DNA of 64,000 bases, taken from positions 1-64,000 of the forward strand of contig NZ_QWBW01000021.1 of the NCBI RefSeq assembly GCF_004117855.1, written 5' to 3'. This stretch comes from Modicisalibacter coralii. GTDB lineage: Bacteria; Pseudomonadota; Gammaproteobacteria; Pseudomonadales; Halomonadaceae. Below the pieces are notes generated by a model. That model was not told the origin of the DNA. It worked only from the letters and a program-made list of their open reading frames with translations, and did not search any database. Shown here piece after piece: positions 40,632 to 49,651 of the stretch (position 1 is its first letter; every line of letters starts with the position of its first letter). The position numbers were made by a program, and so were the translations under genes.

Positions 40632-41249
40632 ATGACGCAGGCAACCACCAAGCAAAGTCGCCGGGAGCAGATCCTCCAGGCGCTGGCGCTGATGCTCGAG
40701 GAGGACAGTGGCAAGCGCATCACCACGGCGTCGCTGGCCCGTCAGGTCGGTGTCTCCGAGGCGGCGCTGTATCGCCACTTCCCCAGCAAGGCGCGCATGT
40801 TCGAAGGTCTCATCGAGTTCATCGAGGCCTCGCTGTTCGAGCGCATCCGCCGGATACTCGACGAAACGCCCGAGGCGCTGCCCCGCTGTCGGCACATCCT
40901 GATGCTGCTGCTGGGCTTCGCGGAAAAGAACCCCGGTCTGTGCCGGCTGCTCAACGGCGACGCCCTGACCGGCGAGACCGCGCGGCTGCGCGTGCGCATG
41001 GGGCAGCTCTTCGAGCGTCTCGAGACCCAGCTCAAGCAGGTATTGCGCGAGGCCGAGCTCCACGAGGGGCTGCGCCCGACGCTGCCGGTCTCCTCGGCCG
41101 CCAACCTGCTGCTGGCCTACGCCGAGGGACGCATCGGTCAGTACGTGCGCAGCGACTTCCGGCGCCGCCCCACCGACAACTGGGAAGAGCACTGGCAGCG
41201 GCTGTCGCACGAGCTGATGATCCCCGTGCCCCAGGCCAGCCGGGCCTGA
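40632..41249 (+). CDS. slmA: Nucleoid occlusion factor SlmA
   Basis: A 205-residue TetR-family DNA-binding protein that, when bound to its sites on the chromosome, disrupts FtsZ assembly over the nucleoid. The helix-turn-helix [20 protein letters not shown] is near residue 33, followed by [16 protein letters not shown] and the conserved [14 protein letters not shown]. The position after coaBC-dut-algC-argB agrees with SlmA in related bacteria. An AT-rich stretch precedes the start. Confidence 0.93.
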   Translation: MTQATTKQSRREQILQALALMLEEDSGKRITTASLARQVGVSEAALYRHFPSKARMFEGLIEFIEASLFERIRRILDETPEALPRCRHILMLLLGFAEKNPGLCRLLNGDALTGETARLRVRMGQLFERLETQLKQVLREAELHEGLRPTLPVSSAANLLLAYAEGRIGQYVRSDFRRRPTDNWEEHWQRLSHELMIPVPQASRA

Positions 41250-41269
41250 GCGAACCGCACGCCCACGAA

Positions 41270-41294
41270 AATGCCCGGCTCATGGCCGGGCATT
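41270..41294. terminator. Bidirectional terminator between slmA and rpoH
   Basis: AATGCCCGGC / GCCGGGCATT, a 10-bp stem with a 5-nt loop. On the minus strand it is followed by TTTT, giving a good terminator for rpoH. Confidence 0.8.
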
Positions 41295-41331
41295 CGTCGT
41301 CGGGCAACCGGAGAATCGGGACGCGTCGGGG

Positions 41332-42198
41332 TCAGGCGACCAGCGACTCGCCGAGCTGCTGACGGATCTTCTTCATGGCGTTCTTCTCGAGCTGGCGAAT
41401 CCGCTCGGCGGAGACACCGTAGACATCGGCCAGCTCGTGCAGGGTGGCCTTGCTCTCGGCCAGCCAGCGGCGCTGGAGGATGTCCTGGGAGCGTTCGTCG
41501 AGGCTGGCCAGCGCATCCTGGAGGCGACGGGTGGAATCCGCCTCCCAGTCGCTGTCCTCGAGCTGGGTCGCCGGATCGTAGCTGGCATCGTCGAGATAGT
41601 GGGCCGGCGCCTGATAGCCCTGGTCCTCTTCCTCGCTGGGCGAGGCGTCGAAGCCGGCATCGAAGGCGGACAGTCGCCCTTCCATCTCGCGCACCACCTC
41701 GGGCTTGACGTCGAGGTCCTTGGCGATGGCATCGACCTCGTCGGTGTTCAGCCAGGCGAGGCGCTTCTTGGCGCTGCGCAGGTTGAAGAACAGCTTGCGC
41801 TGGGCCTTGGTGGTGGCGACCTTGACGATCCGCCAGTTGCGCAGCACGTATTCGTGAATCTCGGCCTTGATCCAGTGCACGGCAAACGACACCAGGCGCA
41901 CGCCCTGGTTGGGGTCGAAGCGCTTGACCGCCTTCATCAGGCCGACGTTACCCTCCTGGATGAGGTCGGCCTGCGGCAGCCCGTAACCGGAATAGCTGCG
42001 GGCGATGTGGACCACGAAACGCAGATGGGCCATGACCAGACGACGCGCCGCCTCGAGATCGTTCTCGTCGTGCAGACGGAAGGCGAGTTCGCGCTCTTCG
42101 TCGGCGGTCAGGACCGGAATCCCGTTGACTGCCTGAATGTAGCCGTTCAGGTCATGGCCGGGTGACAGATGGCCAATAGGCTGAAGACTGGTGCTCAT
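41332..42198 (-). CDS. rpoH: RNA polymerase heat-shock sigma factor RpoH
   Basis: A 288-residue sigma-70-family factor (sigma-32) that directs transcription of heat-shock genes. It starts MSTSLQPIG, close to P. aeruginosa RpoH, with GGAG 9 bases upstream. Region 2 ([31 protein letters not shown]), the RpoH box [15 protein letters not shown] and region 4 ([20 protein letters not shown]) are all intact. It lies downstream of ftsX with a 165-bp structured leader between them, suggesting its own promoter and perhaps translational control. Confidence 0.96.
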   Translation of the reverse strand: MSTSLQPIGHLSPGHDLNGYIQAVNGIPVLTADEERELAFRLHDENDLEAARRLVMAHLRFVVHIARSYSGYGLPQADLIQEGNVGLMKAVKRFDPNQGVRLVSFAVHWIKAEIHEYVLRNWRIVKVATTKAQRKLFFNLRSAKKRLAWLNTDEVDAIAKDLDVKPEVVREMEGRLSAFDAGFDASPSEEEDQGYQAPAHYLDDASYDPATQLEDSDWEADSTRRLQDALASLDERSQDILQRRWLAESKATLHELADVYGVSAERIRQLEKNAMKKIRQQLGESLVA

Positions 42199-42236
42199 GC
42201 AGGATGTCTCCATGTTGCCCTTGAAAGGGGAGCCTC

Positions 42237-42271
42237 CCGGGCTCTCCCGGAATCGGTTAGTGACCTAACCG
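42237..42271 (-). promoter_or_regulatory. Structured leader of rpoH
   Basis: In the minus-strand transcript two hairpins lie in sequence: CGGTTAG-GTCA-CTAACCG (42271-42254) and CCGGG-AGAG-CCCGG (42250-42237), followed by a GGGA/TCCC pairing that competes with the second. They lie 39-73 bases before the start codon. Regulatory action is inference. Confidence 0.4.
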
Positions 42272-42363
42272 TCTTGTCCCGTACCTCGGACACTAAGCGT
42301 AGAGAGAAGTTCAACTTTCGTGCAAGCCTCTCGCGGCCGGGGAAGCATCTTGTTGATCTAGCG

Positions 42364-43347
42364 CTAGCGCGGACGGGTTTCGGCGAGATGCCGGTGCACG
42401 GCAACCCAACCGCCCAGCCAGCCCAATAGTGTACTCGAAACCAGCAGCACTGCCGAGCCCCCGACCCCCAGATGGGGCAGACTGAACTGGGCCCCGTAGC
42501 TCGCCGCCAGGGCGCGTATCGGCCCGGCCAGCCACTGTCCGCCGACGGCCAGCAGCAGCCAGGCCACCACCCCGCCGCCCAGCCCGTACCAGGCACCGCT
42601 GTAGAGGAAGGGGCGCCGCACGAAGGCATGGGTCGCGCCGATCAGCGTCACCACCTCGATCTCGCGACGCCGGCTCTCCACCGACAGGCGAATGGTGTTG
42701 CCGACCACCAGCAGCGCTCCCAGACCGAACAGCACGCCCAGCGCCAGCGTCAGGCGCCGGCCGAGTTCCGCCAGACGCCGCAGACGCTCCAGCCAGGCCA
42801 GATCGACGCGCACCTCGTCGACGCCGTCGACAGCGTCGAGTTGCTCGCCGAGATCGCGCACCGCCGCCGGCGCGGTATCGGTCGGCGTGATCACCACGCT
42901 GGCCGGCAGGGGGTTGTCGTCGAGTTCGGCCAGGGCATCGTCGAGCCCCAGCGCCTGCTGGAATTCCGCCATGCCCTCGGCGGCGGTGATCAGCCGCGCG
43001 CCGGCGACCTCGGGATGCTGGCGCAGGGTATCGGCGATCGTCATGGCCTGGCGTTCGCTCACCGCGGGCGCCAGATAGACCGTCAGCGTGGCGCTCTCCT
43101 GCAGCCGCTGGCCCACCCCGCTGGCGCCGGACAGCGCCAGCCACAGGCCGGTGGGCAGGATCAGCGCGATGCCGATGGCGAGCATCGTCAGCAGGCTGGC
43201 GACCGGCTGGCGAAGCAGGCGCCGGGCACTGTCGCCGAGCATGGCGCGGTGATGACGCAACCAGGCACGCGCGCGGCTGTCGAGCCCGGTACGCTGGCTG
43301 CGTGCCCCGCGGCGCCGCGCCCCCTGGGGCGTGGGTGGCGGGCTCAT
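42364..43347 (-). CDS. ftsX: Cell division protein FtsX
   Basis: A 327-residue inner-membrane protein of the FtsEX complex, which regulates septal peptidoglycan hydrolysis. It has a long basic N-terminal tail, a first membrane segment (SLLTMLAIGIALILPTGLWL), a periplasmic domain and three C-terminal membrane segments (LTLALGVLFGLGALLVV; GLGGGVVAWLLLAVGG; VLLVSSTLLGWLGGWVA). The EVVTLIGATHAFVRRPFLY loop is the FtsE contact region. The start overlaps the ftsE stop (ATGA). Confidence 0.94.
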   Translation of the reverse strand: MSPPPTPQGARRRGARSQRTGLDSRARAWLRHHRAMLGDSARRLLRQPVASLLTMLAIGIALILPTGLWLALSGASGVGQRLQESATLTVYLAPAVSERQAMTIADTLRQHPEVAGARLITAAEGMAEFQQALGLDDALAELDDNPLPASVVITPTDTAPAAVRDLGEQLDAVDGVDEVRVDLAWLERLRRLAELGRRLTLALGVLFGLGALLVVGNTIRLSVESRRREIEVVTLIGATHAFVRRPFLYSGAWYGLGGGVVAWLLLAVGGQWLAGPIRALAASYGAQFSLPHLGVGGSAVLLVSSTLLGWLGGWVAVHRHLAETRPR

Positions 43348-44027
43348 GGCGCTCCTCCGTCGCTGACCTGTTCGTCGCTGACCAGCCGCCCCTCGCGCAA
43401 GCGCAGCACCCGATGGCGCAATCGCGCGATCAGCGCCAGGTCGTGACTGGCGATCATCACCGTGGTGCCGATGCGGTTGAACTCCTCGAACAGCCGCATG
43501 ATGTCGGCGGACAACTGCGGATCGAGGTTGCCGGTGGGCTCGTCGGCGAGCAGCAGCGGCGGCTTGTTGACCACCGCCCGGGCGATCCCCACGCGCTGCT
43601 GCTCGCCGCTGGAAAGCTCGACGGGCAGCGCCCGCTCGCGATGGAGCAGGCCCACCTTGTCGAGCGCGGCGCGCACCCGGCGAGCGGCCTCGCGGGGCTC
43701 GAAGCCCTGGATCTCCAGCGGCAGGGCGACGTTGGCGAAGACGTCGCGATCGAAGAGCAACTGGTGGTCCTGGAAGACCACGCCGATCTGGCGGCGGTAA
43801 TAGGGCACCTGGCTGATGTGCAACCGGTCGATGTCGTAGCCGGCGATCAGCAGCCGCCCCCGCGACGGCCGCTCCAGGCGCATGATCAGGCGCAGCAGCG
43901 AACTCTTGCCGGCGCCGGAGTGGCCGGTGAGAAACAGCATCTCGCCGCGCTCGACCCGGAAGTCGATGTCGGCCAGCGCCTCGAAACGTCCGCCGTAGCG
44001 TTTGCCGACGTGCTCGAAGGCGATCAT
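43344..44027 (-). CDS. ftsE: Cell division ATP-binding protein FtsE
   Basis: A 227-residue ABC ATPase, partner of FtsX. Walker A GHSGAGKSS (Lys41), signature LSSGEQQRVGIARA, Walker B LLLADEPTGNLD and the switch His in ASHDLAL are present. It lies 4 bp after ftsY and overlaps ftsX. Confidence 0.96.
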   Translation of the reverse strand: MIAFEHVGKRYGGRFEALADIDFRVERGEMLFLTGHSGAGKSSLLRLIMRLERPSRGRLLIAGYDIDRLHISQVPYYRRQIGVVFQDHQLLFDRDVFANVALPLEIQGFEPREAARRVRAALDKVGLLHRERALPVELSSGEQQRVGIARAVVNKPPLLLADEPTGNLDPQLSADIMRLFEEFNRIGTTVMIASHDLALIARLRHRVLRLREGRLVSDEQVSDGGAP

Positions 44028-44031
44028 GCGC

Positions 44032-45414
44032 TCACGATTCCGCCGACGCGTCGCGATCGAACAGCGCCGTCACGAAGTCCTCGGCGGCGAAGGGCCGCAG
44101 ATCGTCGAGCGTCTCGCCGACGCCGATGAAGCGGATCGGCGTCGCCAGCTGCTTGGCCAGCGCGAAGATGATCCCGCCCTTGGCGGTGCCGTCGAGCTTG
44201 GTCAGGGTAATGCCGGTGACCGGGATCGCCTCGTTGAAGGTCTGCGCCTGGGACAGCGCGTTCTGGCCGGTGCCGGCATCGAGCACCAGCATCACTTCGT
44301 GCGGGGCCTGCGCATCGAGCTTGGCCATCACCCGCTGGACCTTCTTGAGCTCCTCCATCAGATGGCTCTTGTTGTGCAGCCGTCCGGCGGTATCGGCGAT
44401 CAGCACGTCGACGCCGCGCGCCTTGGCGGCGGCCAGGGCATCGTAGATCACCGAGGCGCTGTCGGCGCCGGTGTGCTGGGCGATCACCGGCACCCGGTTG
44501 CGCTCGCCCCATACCTTGAGCTGTTCCACCGCCGCGGCGCGGAAGGTGTCGCCGGCGGCGAGCATCACGCTGCGCCCCTCGTTCTGGAAACGCTGGGTCA
44601 GCTTGCCGATGGTGGTGGTCTTGCCCACGCCGTTGACGCCGACCATCAGGATCACGAACGGCCCTTCGCCCTTGGGCGGCAGGGCGAGCGGCGTGGTCAC
44701 CGGCGCGAGCAGGGTGGTCAACTCCTCCTGCAACGCCTGGAACAGCGCCTGCGGGTCCTTGAGTTCCTTGCGCGAGACGCGCTCGGTGAGGTTGTCGATG
44801 ATCTCGGTGGTGGCCTCGATGCCCACGTCGGCCATCAGCAACTGGGTCTCGAGGTCCTCCATCAGGTCGTCGTCGATCTGCTTCTTGCCCAGAAATAGAT
44901 CGGCGAGGCCCTCGGTGAGATTGGCGCGGGTCTTGCCGAGCCCGGCACGGATGCGCGCCAGCCAGCCCTTCTTCTCGCCGCGCGGCTTGTCGCGACCGGC
45001 GGTGGCATGATCGGCCTCGGGCGCGTCGTCGTCGTTGGCCTGCGCGGGTTCGCTGACCTCGACGGACTCGACGGTTTCGGTTTCGGTTTCGCGCCCGGGG
45101 GCCTCGGCGTCATCCGGCGCCGCCGGGTCGCCAGGCGCGACGGCCGGCGTCTCGTCGAGTGCGCTGCGCGCCTCGCCGGTGGCGACATCACCGTCGAGGG
45201 CCTCACGGGCCGCGGTCTGCTCGAGCGTGTCAGGGGAATAGGCGGCCGCCGGCTCACGCTGCGGGTCGACCTCGTGAACCGGCGCCTCGGCCGCGTCGGA
45301 CTCGCCGCGTTCGGCGGCCTCCTCGACCTCGGTCTCGTCGACCGAGGCCTCCCGCGCGTCGTCACGCGCCGCGGGGTCCTGCTGTGTCTTCTTGCGCTTG
45401 AAAAAACCGAACAT
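44032..45414 (-). CDS. ftsY: Signal recognition particle receptor FtsY
   Basis: A 460-residue GTPase that docks SRP-ribosome complexes at the membrane. After MFGFFKRKK comes a long acidic A domain (about 130 residues of Asp/Glu/Ala-rich repeats), then the NG domain with GVNGVGKTTTIGKL, DTAGRLHNKSHLMEEL and TKLDGTAKGG. The strongly acidic A domain would suit a salt-tolerant organism but is also seen in others. The start MFGFFKRKK is the family N-terminus; a longer frame adds 15 unrelated residues. It is first in ftsY-ftsE-ftsX. Confidence 0.96.
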   Translation of the reverse strand: MFGFFKRKKTQQDPAARDDAREASVDETEVEEAAERGESDAAEAPVHEVDPQREPAAAYSPDTLEQTAAREALDGDVATGEARSALDETPAVAPGDPAAPDDAEAPGRETETETVESVEVSEPAQANDDDAPEADHATAGRDKPRGEKKGWLARIRAGLGKTRANLTEGLADLFLGKKQIDDDLMEDLETQLLMADVGIEATTEIIDNLTERVSRKELKDPQALFQALQEELTTLLAPVTTPLALPPKGEGPFVILMVGVNGVGKTTTIGKLTQRFQNEGRSVMLAAGDTFRAAAVEQLKVWGERNRVPVIAQHTGADSASVIYDALAAAKARGVDVLIADTAGRLHNKSHLMEELKKVQRVMAKLDAQAPHEVMLVLDAGTGQNALSQAQTFNEAIPVTGITLTKLDGTAKGGIIFALAKQLATPIRFIGVGETLDDLRPFAAEDFVTALFDRDASAES

Positions 45415-45504
45415 GGGCAGTCTTGACCGGGAAGGAAAACGATGCCGGTATCCTAACACCGCCCGCTACCACTGTGGACACGGCGCGCGTACAATCCGCC
45501 GACC

Positions 45505-46134
45505 ATGAGTCGTCATCGTTCCCGCAAGCCCGCGCCGCGGCGCACCGACCGGGCCACGTCGCCGCGCGGCGGCAAGCTGCGCATCATCGGCGGGCGCTTC
45601 AAGCGTCGCCTGTTGAGCGTGCCCGACAGTCCCGGGTTACGCCCCACCCCCGACCGCGTCCGCGAAACGCTGTTCAACTGGCTGGCCTTCGAGCTCGCCG
45701 GGCGGCGCGTGCTGGATCTCTACGCCGGTACCGGTGCGCTGGGTCTCGAGGCCCTGTCACGCGGTGCGGCGCAGGCGGTGTTCGTCGAGGCGCAGCCGGC
45801 GGTGGCCCGCGCCCTGGAAGCCAACGTGGTCACGCTGGGGGTCGAGGCCCGCGTGGTGGGCGGCGACACGCAAGCCTATCTCGCCGGCCCGGCGACCCCC
45901 TTCGAGCTGGTCTTCCTCGACCCGCCGTTTCGCCAGGGGTATCTGGAACCGACCTGTGCGGCCCTGGAAAGCGGCGGCTGGCTGGCCGCCGGGGCCTGGG
46001 TCTACGTCGAGCACGAGAGCGAGCTCGAACCGAACCTGCCGGGGGCCTGGTCGCTGCACCGCGAGGTACGCGCCGGCGACACCCGCGGCCGGCTCTATCA
46101 CCGCCTGGCGTCGCCGCCGGGCGACGCTTGCTGA
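45505..46134 (+). CDS. rsmD: 16S rRNA (guanine966-N2)-methyltransferase
   Basis: A 209-residue SAM-dependent methyltransferase acting on G966 of 16S rRNA in the assembled small subunit. RIIGGRFKRRLLSVPDS and LRPTPDRVRETLFNWL are typical of RsmD, followed by the SAM motif VLDLYAGTGALGLEALSRGA and the catalytic motif DPPF. It diverges from ftsY, the conserved arrangement. A TACAAT at 45490-45495 may be its -10, but no matching -35 is seen. Confidence 0.94.
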   Translation: MSRHRSRKPAPRRTDRATSPRGGKLRIIGGRFKRRLLSVPDSPGLRPTPDRVRETLFNWLAFELAGRRVLDLYAGTGALGLEALSRGAAQAVFVEAQPAVARALEANVVTLGVEARVVGGDTQAYLAGPATPFELVFLDPPFRQGYLEPTCAALESGGWLAAGAWVYVEHESELEPNLPGAWSLHREVRAGDTRGRLYHRLASPPGDAC

Positions 46135-46205
46135 GCCTCGTGCCACGGCGTACGCTGGCCCCTGTCAAGGCCCCAGACACTGCAAGCAGCGACCAGGAGA
46201 AACGC

Positions 46206-46409
46206 ATGAGCAGCGAACTTTTCAACCAGCTCGAACAGAAGGTCACCAACGCCGTCGAGTCGCTCGAGATGCTCAAGATGGAAGCCGAGGAACTGCGCGA
46301 GGAGAACGCCCGCCTCAAGCAGGAGCACGACGAGTGGGAGCGGCGCCTGAGCGCCCTGCTGGAAAAGTTCCGCGAACTCGAGAGCAACGAGACCGCCAGC
46401 CTTTCCTGA
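46206..46409 (+). CDS. zapB: Cell division protein ZapB-like coiled-coil protein
   Basis: A 67-residue protein that is one continuous heptad-rich helix (SELFNQLEQKVTNAVESLEM, LREENARLKQEHDEWERRL). Length and pattern match the ZapB/DUF904 family, which associates with FtsZ through ZapA at the division ring. AGGAG lies 6 bases before the ATG. Coiled coils are easily mistaken for one another, but the small size and start SSELFNQLEQKV support the call. Confidence 0.82.
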   Translation: MSSELFNQLEQKVTNAVESLEMLKMEAEELREENARLKQEHDEWERRLSALLEKFRELESNETASLS

Positions 46410-46490
46410 TCCGCCCCGGCCCGCGTTTTCCCGTCTTGCGAGCGTCGCCCGCCGCGGCGCTCGACCTCCCTGCCCCTGCCGACGCCTGCC

Positions 46491-46958
46491 TCAGCCCGCG
46501 GTGGGTGAGAGCGCACGCGACATCAGCACCGCCGCCTCGCTACCGCCGTCCGGCAGCGGGTAATAGCCACGGCGACGCCCATCGACCCCAAAGCCCAGTG
46601 CCGCGTACAGGCTCCGCGCCGCCAGGTTGGATTCGCGCACCTCGAGCAACAGCCGTTCGCTGCCCCAGCCCGCGGCCCGCGCGAGCACACGCTCGAGCAA
46701 CCTGCTGGCGATACCGCGACGGCGCGCCGCCGGGGCGACGGTGATCGCCTGGAGTTCGGCATCGAACGGCAGGCGGGAGAGGGCCGCATACCCGATCAGC
46801 GTCTGCGCGTCGTCCACCACCCCCCAGAGTTCGTAGCCGGGATCCGCTAGCGCCGCGGCGAGCGTCGCCTCGCGCCACGGGTGGGGTTGCCCAGCGCTTT
46901 CCAACGCGACCAGTGCCGCCAGGTCGTCGGGCGTCAGGCGTCTCAGGGCGTCGCTCAT
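46491..46958 (-). CDS. rimI: Ribosomal protein S18-alanine N-acetyltransferase RimI
   Basis: A 155-residue GNAT acetyltransferase. The acetyl-CoA motif VAPAARRRGIASRLLERVL and the downstream LLLEVRESNLAARSLYAALG, GRRRGYYP are those of RimI, which acetylates the N-terminus of S18. Its start overlaps the stop of the upstream gene (ATGA), which I call holD; holD-rimI is the E. coli order. Confidence 0.92.
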   Translation of the reverse strand: MSDALRRLTPDDLAALVALESAGQPHPWREATLAAALADPGYELWGVVDDAQTLIGYAALSRLPFDAELQAITVAPAARRRGIASRLLERVLARAAGWGSERLLLEVRESNLAARSLYAALGFGVDGRRRGYYPLPDGGSEAAVLMSRALSPTAG

Positions 46959-47815
46959 GCGTCACTCGCCGGCTCGGCGCCGGGGTGATGCCAGGCGTCT
47001 CGCCACTCGGCGAGCTGTGGCCAGAGATCGCGCTTGGCGCTGGCCGAGCGGCTCAGCTCGGCCAGCGACACGCTCTGCCAGATCGGAAGGCCCAGCAGGC
47101 CGCTGCGATCGTCCGCCAGGTCGAGCACCCGCGCGAGCGTCTCGTCGGCGCCGAACAGCAGCACCCGCTCAGGGTTCCAGCCACGCCGGCGACGGCCCTC
47201 GATGAAGGCACGCAGGCCATTGCGGGCCTCCTCCAGTGGCGCTTCGGCGGGAATGTCCGGCATCAGTGGCCAGCGGAAGTGCTGAAAGTCGGGGGGGCCG
47301 GCCAGTTCGATGCCGCCGGCCCGCAACAGGTTGGCGAAAAGCGTCAGTGCCTGGCCGTCGGGCGCGGCCTCGCCCGGCTGCACGACCAGCCAGCGGCCAT
47401 CGAGCGCGGCGACCTGCAGGGTGAAGCGCAGCGGCTCCTGCCGCGAGGGCTCGGCGGAAGGCGCCGCCGTGGCGACGGGCGCTTCCCGGGTGTCGGGGGC
47501 GTGCGAGGTGTCGTCGGCCGGGGTCTCGCCGAGCAGGGCCCGGGCGCGCTTGACCGGCGCCCGGGCAGGCCGCGGCGGCGCCGTTTCGGCGGGGGCCGGG
47601 TCGGAAGCCGGCGTCGCCGGCGCGTCGAGCAGGGCATGCAGGCGCTGGGCGGGCGGCGTCTGCGGCTCGGCCGCCGGGGCTTGCCAGTCGCACTCGGGGG
47701 TTTCCAGGGCGTTGGGCAGCCGGTAGCGGCTGACCCAGGGCGTCAGCCCCATGGCCTCGAGGTACTGGGCGCGCTGCGGTTCGCCCAGCGCGCGCGAGCC
47801 GGCGTCAGCGGCCAC
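46955..47815 (-). CDS. holD: Probable DNA polymerase III psi subunit (HolD)
   Basis: A 286-residue protein, assigned from its ends and position. The N-terminus (QRAQYLEAMGLTPWVSRYRL) resembles the chi-binding start of E. coli HolD (WQLQQLGITQWSLRRPGAL). The C-terminus (SVSLAELSRSASAKRDLWPQ) resembles its SPALTDLRANPTARAALWQQ. Between them is a Pro/Ala-rich insertion of about 110 residues, so it is twice the E. coli length (137); a long psi is known in P. aeruginosa. It directly precedes rimI with an ATGA overlap, as holD does in E. coli. The likely start is a GTG at 47815 with GAGG just upstream, overlapping the bolA end; the first ATG is at 47752. Psi links chi to the clamp loader. Confidence 0.72.
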   Translation of the reverse strand: MAADAGSRALGEPQRAQYLEAMGLTPWVSRYRLPNALETPECDWQAPAAEPQTPPAQRLHALLDAPATPASDPAPAETAPPRPARAPVKRARALLGETPADDTSHAPDTREAPVATAAPSAEPSRQEPLRFTLQVAALDGRWLVVQPGEAAPDGQALTLFANLLRAGGIELAGPPDFQHFRWPLMPDIPAEAPLEEARNGLRAFIEGRRRRGWNPERVLLFGADETLARVLDLADDRSGLLGLPIWQSVSLAELSRSASAKRDLWPQLAEWRDAWHHPGAEPASDA

Positions 47816-48116
47816 CGCCACCTCGGCAGTTGGGCGAATCGGGACGCGCGTTGCCGCGGGCCTCCCACTCCGCCGGCGTGTAGAGATGCAGCGCCAGGGC
47901 GTGGACGGGGCCGGAAAGCTCCTCGGCCAGCGCGGCATAGATCTGCTGATGGCGCTTCACCGGCATCAGCCCCTCGAAACGCGACGACACCAGCGTCACC
48001 TTGAAGTGCGTCTCGGAATCGGGTGGCACATGGTGCATGTGACTCTCGTTCTCGACGACCAGATGCACGGGTTCGAGTTCGCGTAGCTTGTCTTCGATGC
48101 GTGCCTGAACACTCAT
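47805..48116 (-). CDS. bolA: BolA family protein
   Basis: A 103-residue protein with the BolA fold: VQARIEDKLRELEPVHLVVE, then the conserved ESHMHHVPPDSETHFKVTLV and VKRHQQIYAALAEELSGPVHALAL. BolA proteins partner with monothiol glutaredoxins in iron-sulfur trafficking and affect cell shape. The C-terminal 20 residues after YTPAEWEARG are Gly/Arg-rich and extend beyond the core. GGAGG sits before the ATG. Its stop overlaps the start of the putative holD. Confidence 0.92.
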   Translation of the reverse strand: MSVQARIEDKLRELEPVHLVVENESHMHHVPPDSETHFKVTLVSSRFEGLMPVKRHQQIYAALAEELSGPVHALALHLYTPAEWEARGNARPDSPNCRGGGGR

Positions 48117-48190
48117 GGAGATTCCTCCTGAATCGATGGCGATCATTGTAACGTCTCGCGCCCACCGGCGATAAGCGACGACCGGACGTA

Positions 48191-49567
48191 TCAGTTACGG
48201 CGTGCCAGCGGAATCCGCCATAGACTCAGCCCCAGGCCCAGGGCGACGCTGGCCACCCCCAGCCACAGCGCCAGGGTCAGGGAGCCGAACGACAGCGCCA
48301 GGACCAGCCCCACCAGCGCGGTACCCACCGCCTGACCGAAGGTGCGCACCGAGGCCAGCACACCCGAGGCGTTGGCGCTGTAGGCCATCGGCACGCTGCC
48401 GATCATCTCGCGGTTGTTGGGGGCCTGGAAGATGCCGTAGCCGATGCCGCACAGCGCCACCCGCCAGACGATGTCGCCGGTCGCGGCGGCCTCGCCCAGC
48501 AGCGCCAGCGACAGCATCCCCAGCAGGAACAGCGCCAGCCCCAGCGAGGAGATCGCCGTGGGGTTGAAGCGATCCGCCAGGCGCCCGGCGAAGGGCCCGG
48601 TAACCATCAGCGCCAGCGGCCAGGGGGTGAAGAGGACCGCCGAGGCGATCGGGCTGAGCCCCATCACGGTCTGGAACAAAAACGGCAGGCCGACGAACGA
48701 GGCCCCCTGGGCGATGAACGCCAGCATCGAGATCATCGCCGCCACGCTGAAGCGCACCTCGCGGAACATCACCAGCGGCACCAACGGGGTGACGGCCCGC
48801 CGCTGGCGCCAGACGAAGGCGACCAGGCAGACCACACTCAACGCCAGCGGCGCCAGGGCACCGAGGCGCAGACCGCCATGGCCCAGCTTGTCGAGGGCGA
48901 ACACGAAGCTCGACACCATCGCCGCCGACAGCAGCGCCCCGGGCCAGTCGAAGCGCCCCGCTTCGGCGGCCTCCCGCGGCAACGCCTTGAGCGCCAGCAG
49001 GAAGGCGGCAATGCCGATCGGCACGTTGATGGCGAACAACCAGGGCCAACTGGCCAGATAGAGGATACCGCCACCCAGCGACGGACCGAAGGCGATGCCG
49101 AACGCCACCACCAGAGCACCGACGCCGATCGCCGAGCCGAGCAGCCGCGCGGGGAAGATCACCCGGTACATCGACGGACCGATGGAGAGCATCGCCGCCG
49201 CGCCCAGCCCCTGCACCACGCGCGACCCCACCAGCCAGGCGAAATCCCGCGACAGCGCGCAGGCCAGCGAGGCCAGGGTGAACACCGCCAGCCCGCCGAT
49301 GTACAGCCGGTGACGCCCGACGAGCCGGCTCAGGGCGGCGAAGGCCAGCAGCGACGAGGCGCTGACCAGCTGGTAGACATTGGTGATCCACACCGCGCGG
49401 GAGCCGCTGATGTCGAGCTCGCGGGCCAGCGTGGGCAGGGCGATGTTGACGATGCCGCCGTCGAAGACCGCCATCAGCGTGCCCAGCACCATGACCAGCA
49501 GCGCCCAGCGCCGCTGAGGGCCGGGCAACCCGTCATCGCCGGGCCGGGTCTCGAACAGGCGGCGCAT
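48191..49567 (-). CDS. MFS drug-resistance-type exporter (DHA2 family)
   Basis: A 458-residue major facilitator with about 13-14 hydrophobic segments. The start region VLGTLMAVFDGGIVNIALPT and AVWITNVYQLVSASSLLAF match the EmrB/QacA (DHA2) proton antiporters, as does GPSLGGGILYLASWPWLFAI (motif C region). A membrane-fusion partner gene is absent, so it probably works in the inner membrane alone. The ATG at 49567 is preferred over a GTG two codons upstream. Substrates cannot be read from the sequence. Confidence 0.87.
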   Translation of the reverse strand: MRRLFETRPGDDGLPGPQRRWALLVMVLGTLMAVFDGGIVNIALPTLARELDISGSRAVWITNVYQLVSASSLLAFAALSRLVGRHRLYIGGLAVFTLASLACALSRDFAWLVGSRVVQGLGAAAMLSIGPSMYRVIFPARLLGSAIGVGALVVAFGIAFGPSLGGGILYLASWPWLFAINVPIGIAAFLLALKALPREAAEAGRFDWPGALLSAAMVSSFVFALDKLGHGGLRLGALAPLALSVVCLVAFVWRQRRAVTPLVPLVMFREVRFSVAAMISMLAFIAQGASFVGLPFLFQTVMGLSPIASAVLFTPWPLALMVTGPFAGRLADRFNPTAISSLGLALFLLGMLSLALLGEAAATGDIVWRVALCGIGYGIFQAPNNREMIGSVPMAYSANASGVLASVRTFGQAVGTALVGLVLALSFGSLTLALWLGVASVALGLGLSLWRIPLARRN

Positions 49568-49651
49568 CAGCACGCCGGGCGAATCCGACGACCGTCAGCG
49601 CACGAAGGGGGTAGAAAGGCGTGGGGGTGTCGCGAACCACTCACCGATGCA

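Noticed and set aside
44862-45365. A minus-strand frame within ftsY rich in Arg and Pro
   Set aside because: An alternative frame of the acidic FtsY A domain, whose GA-rich codons read as Arg/Pro in other frames.
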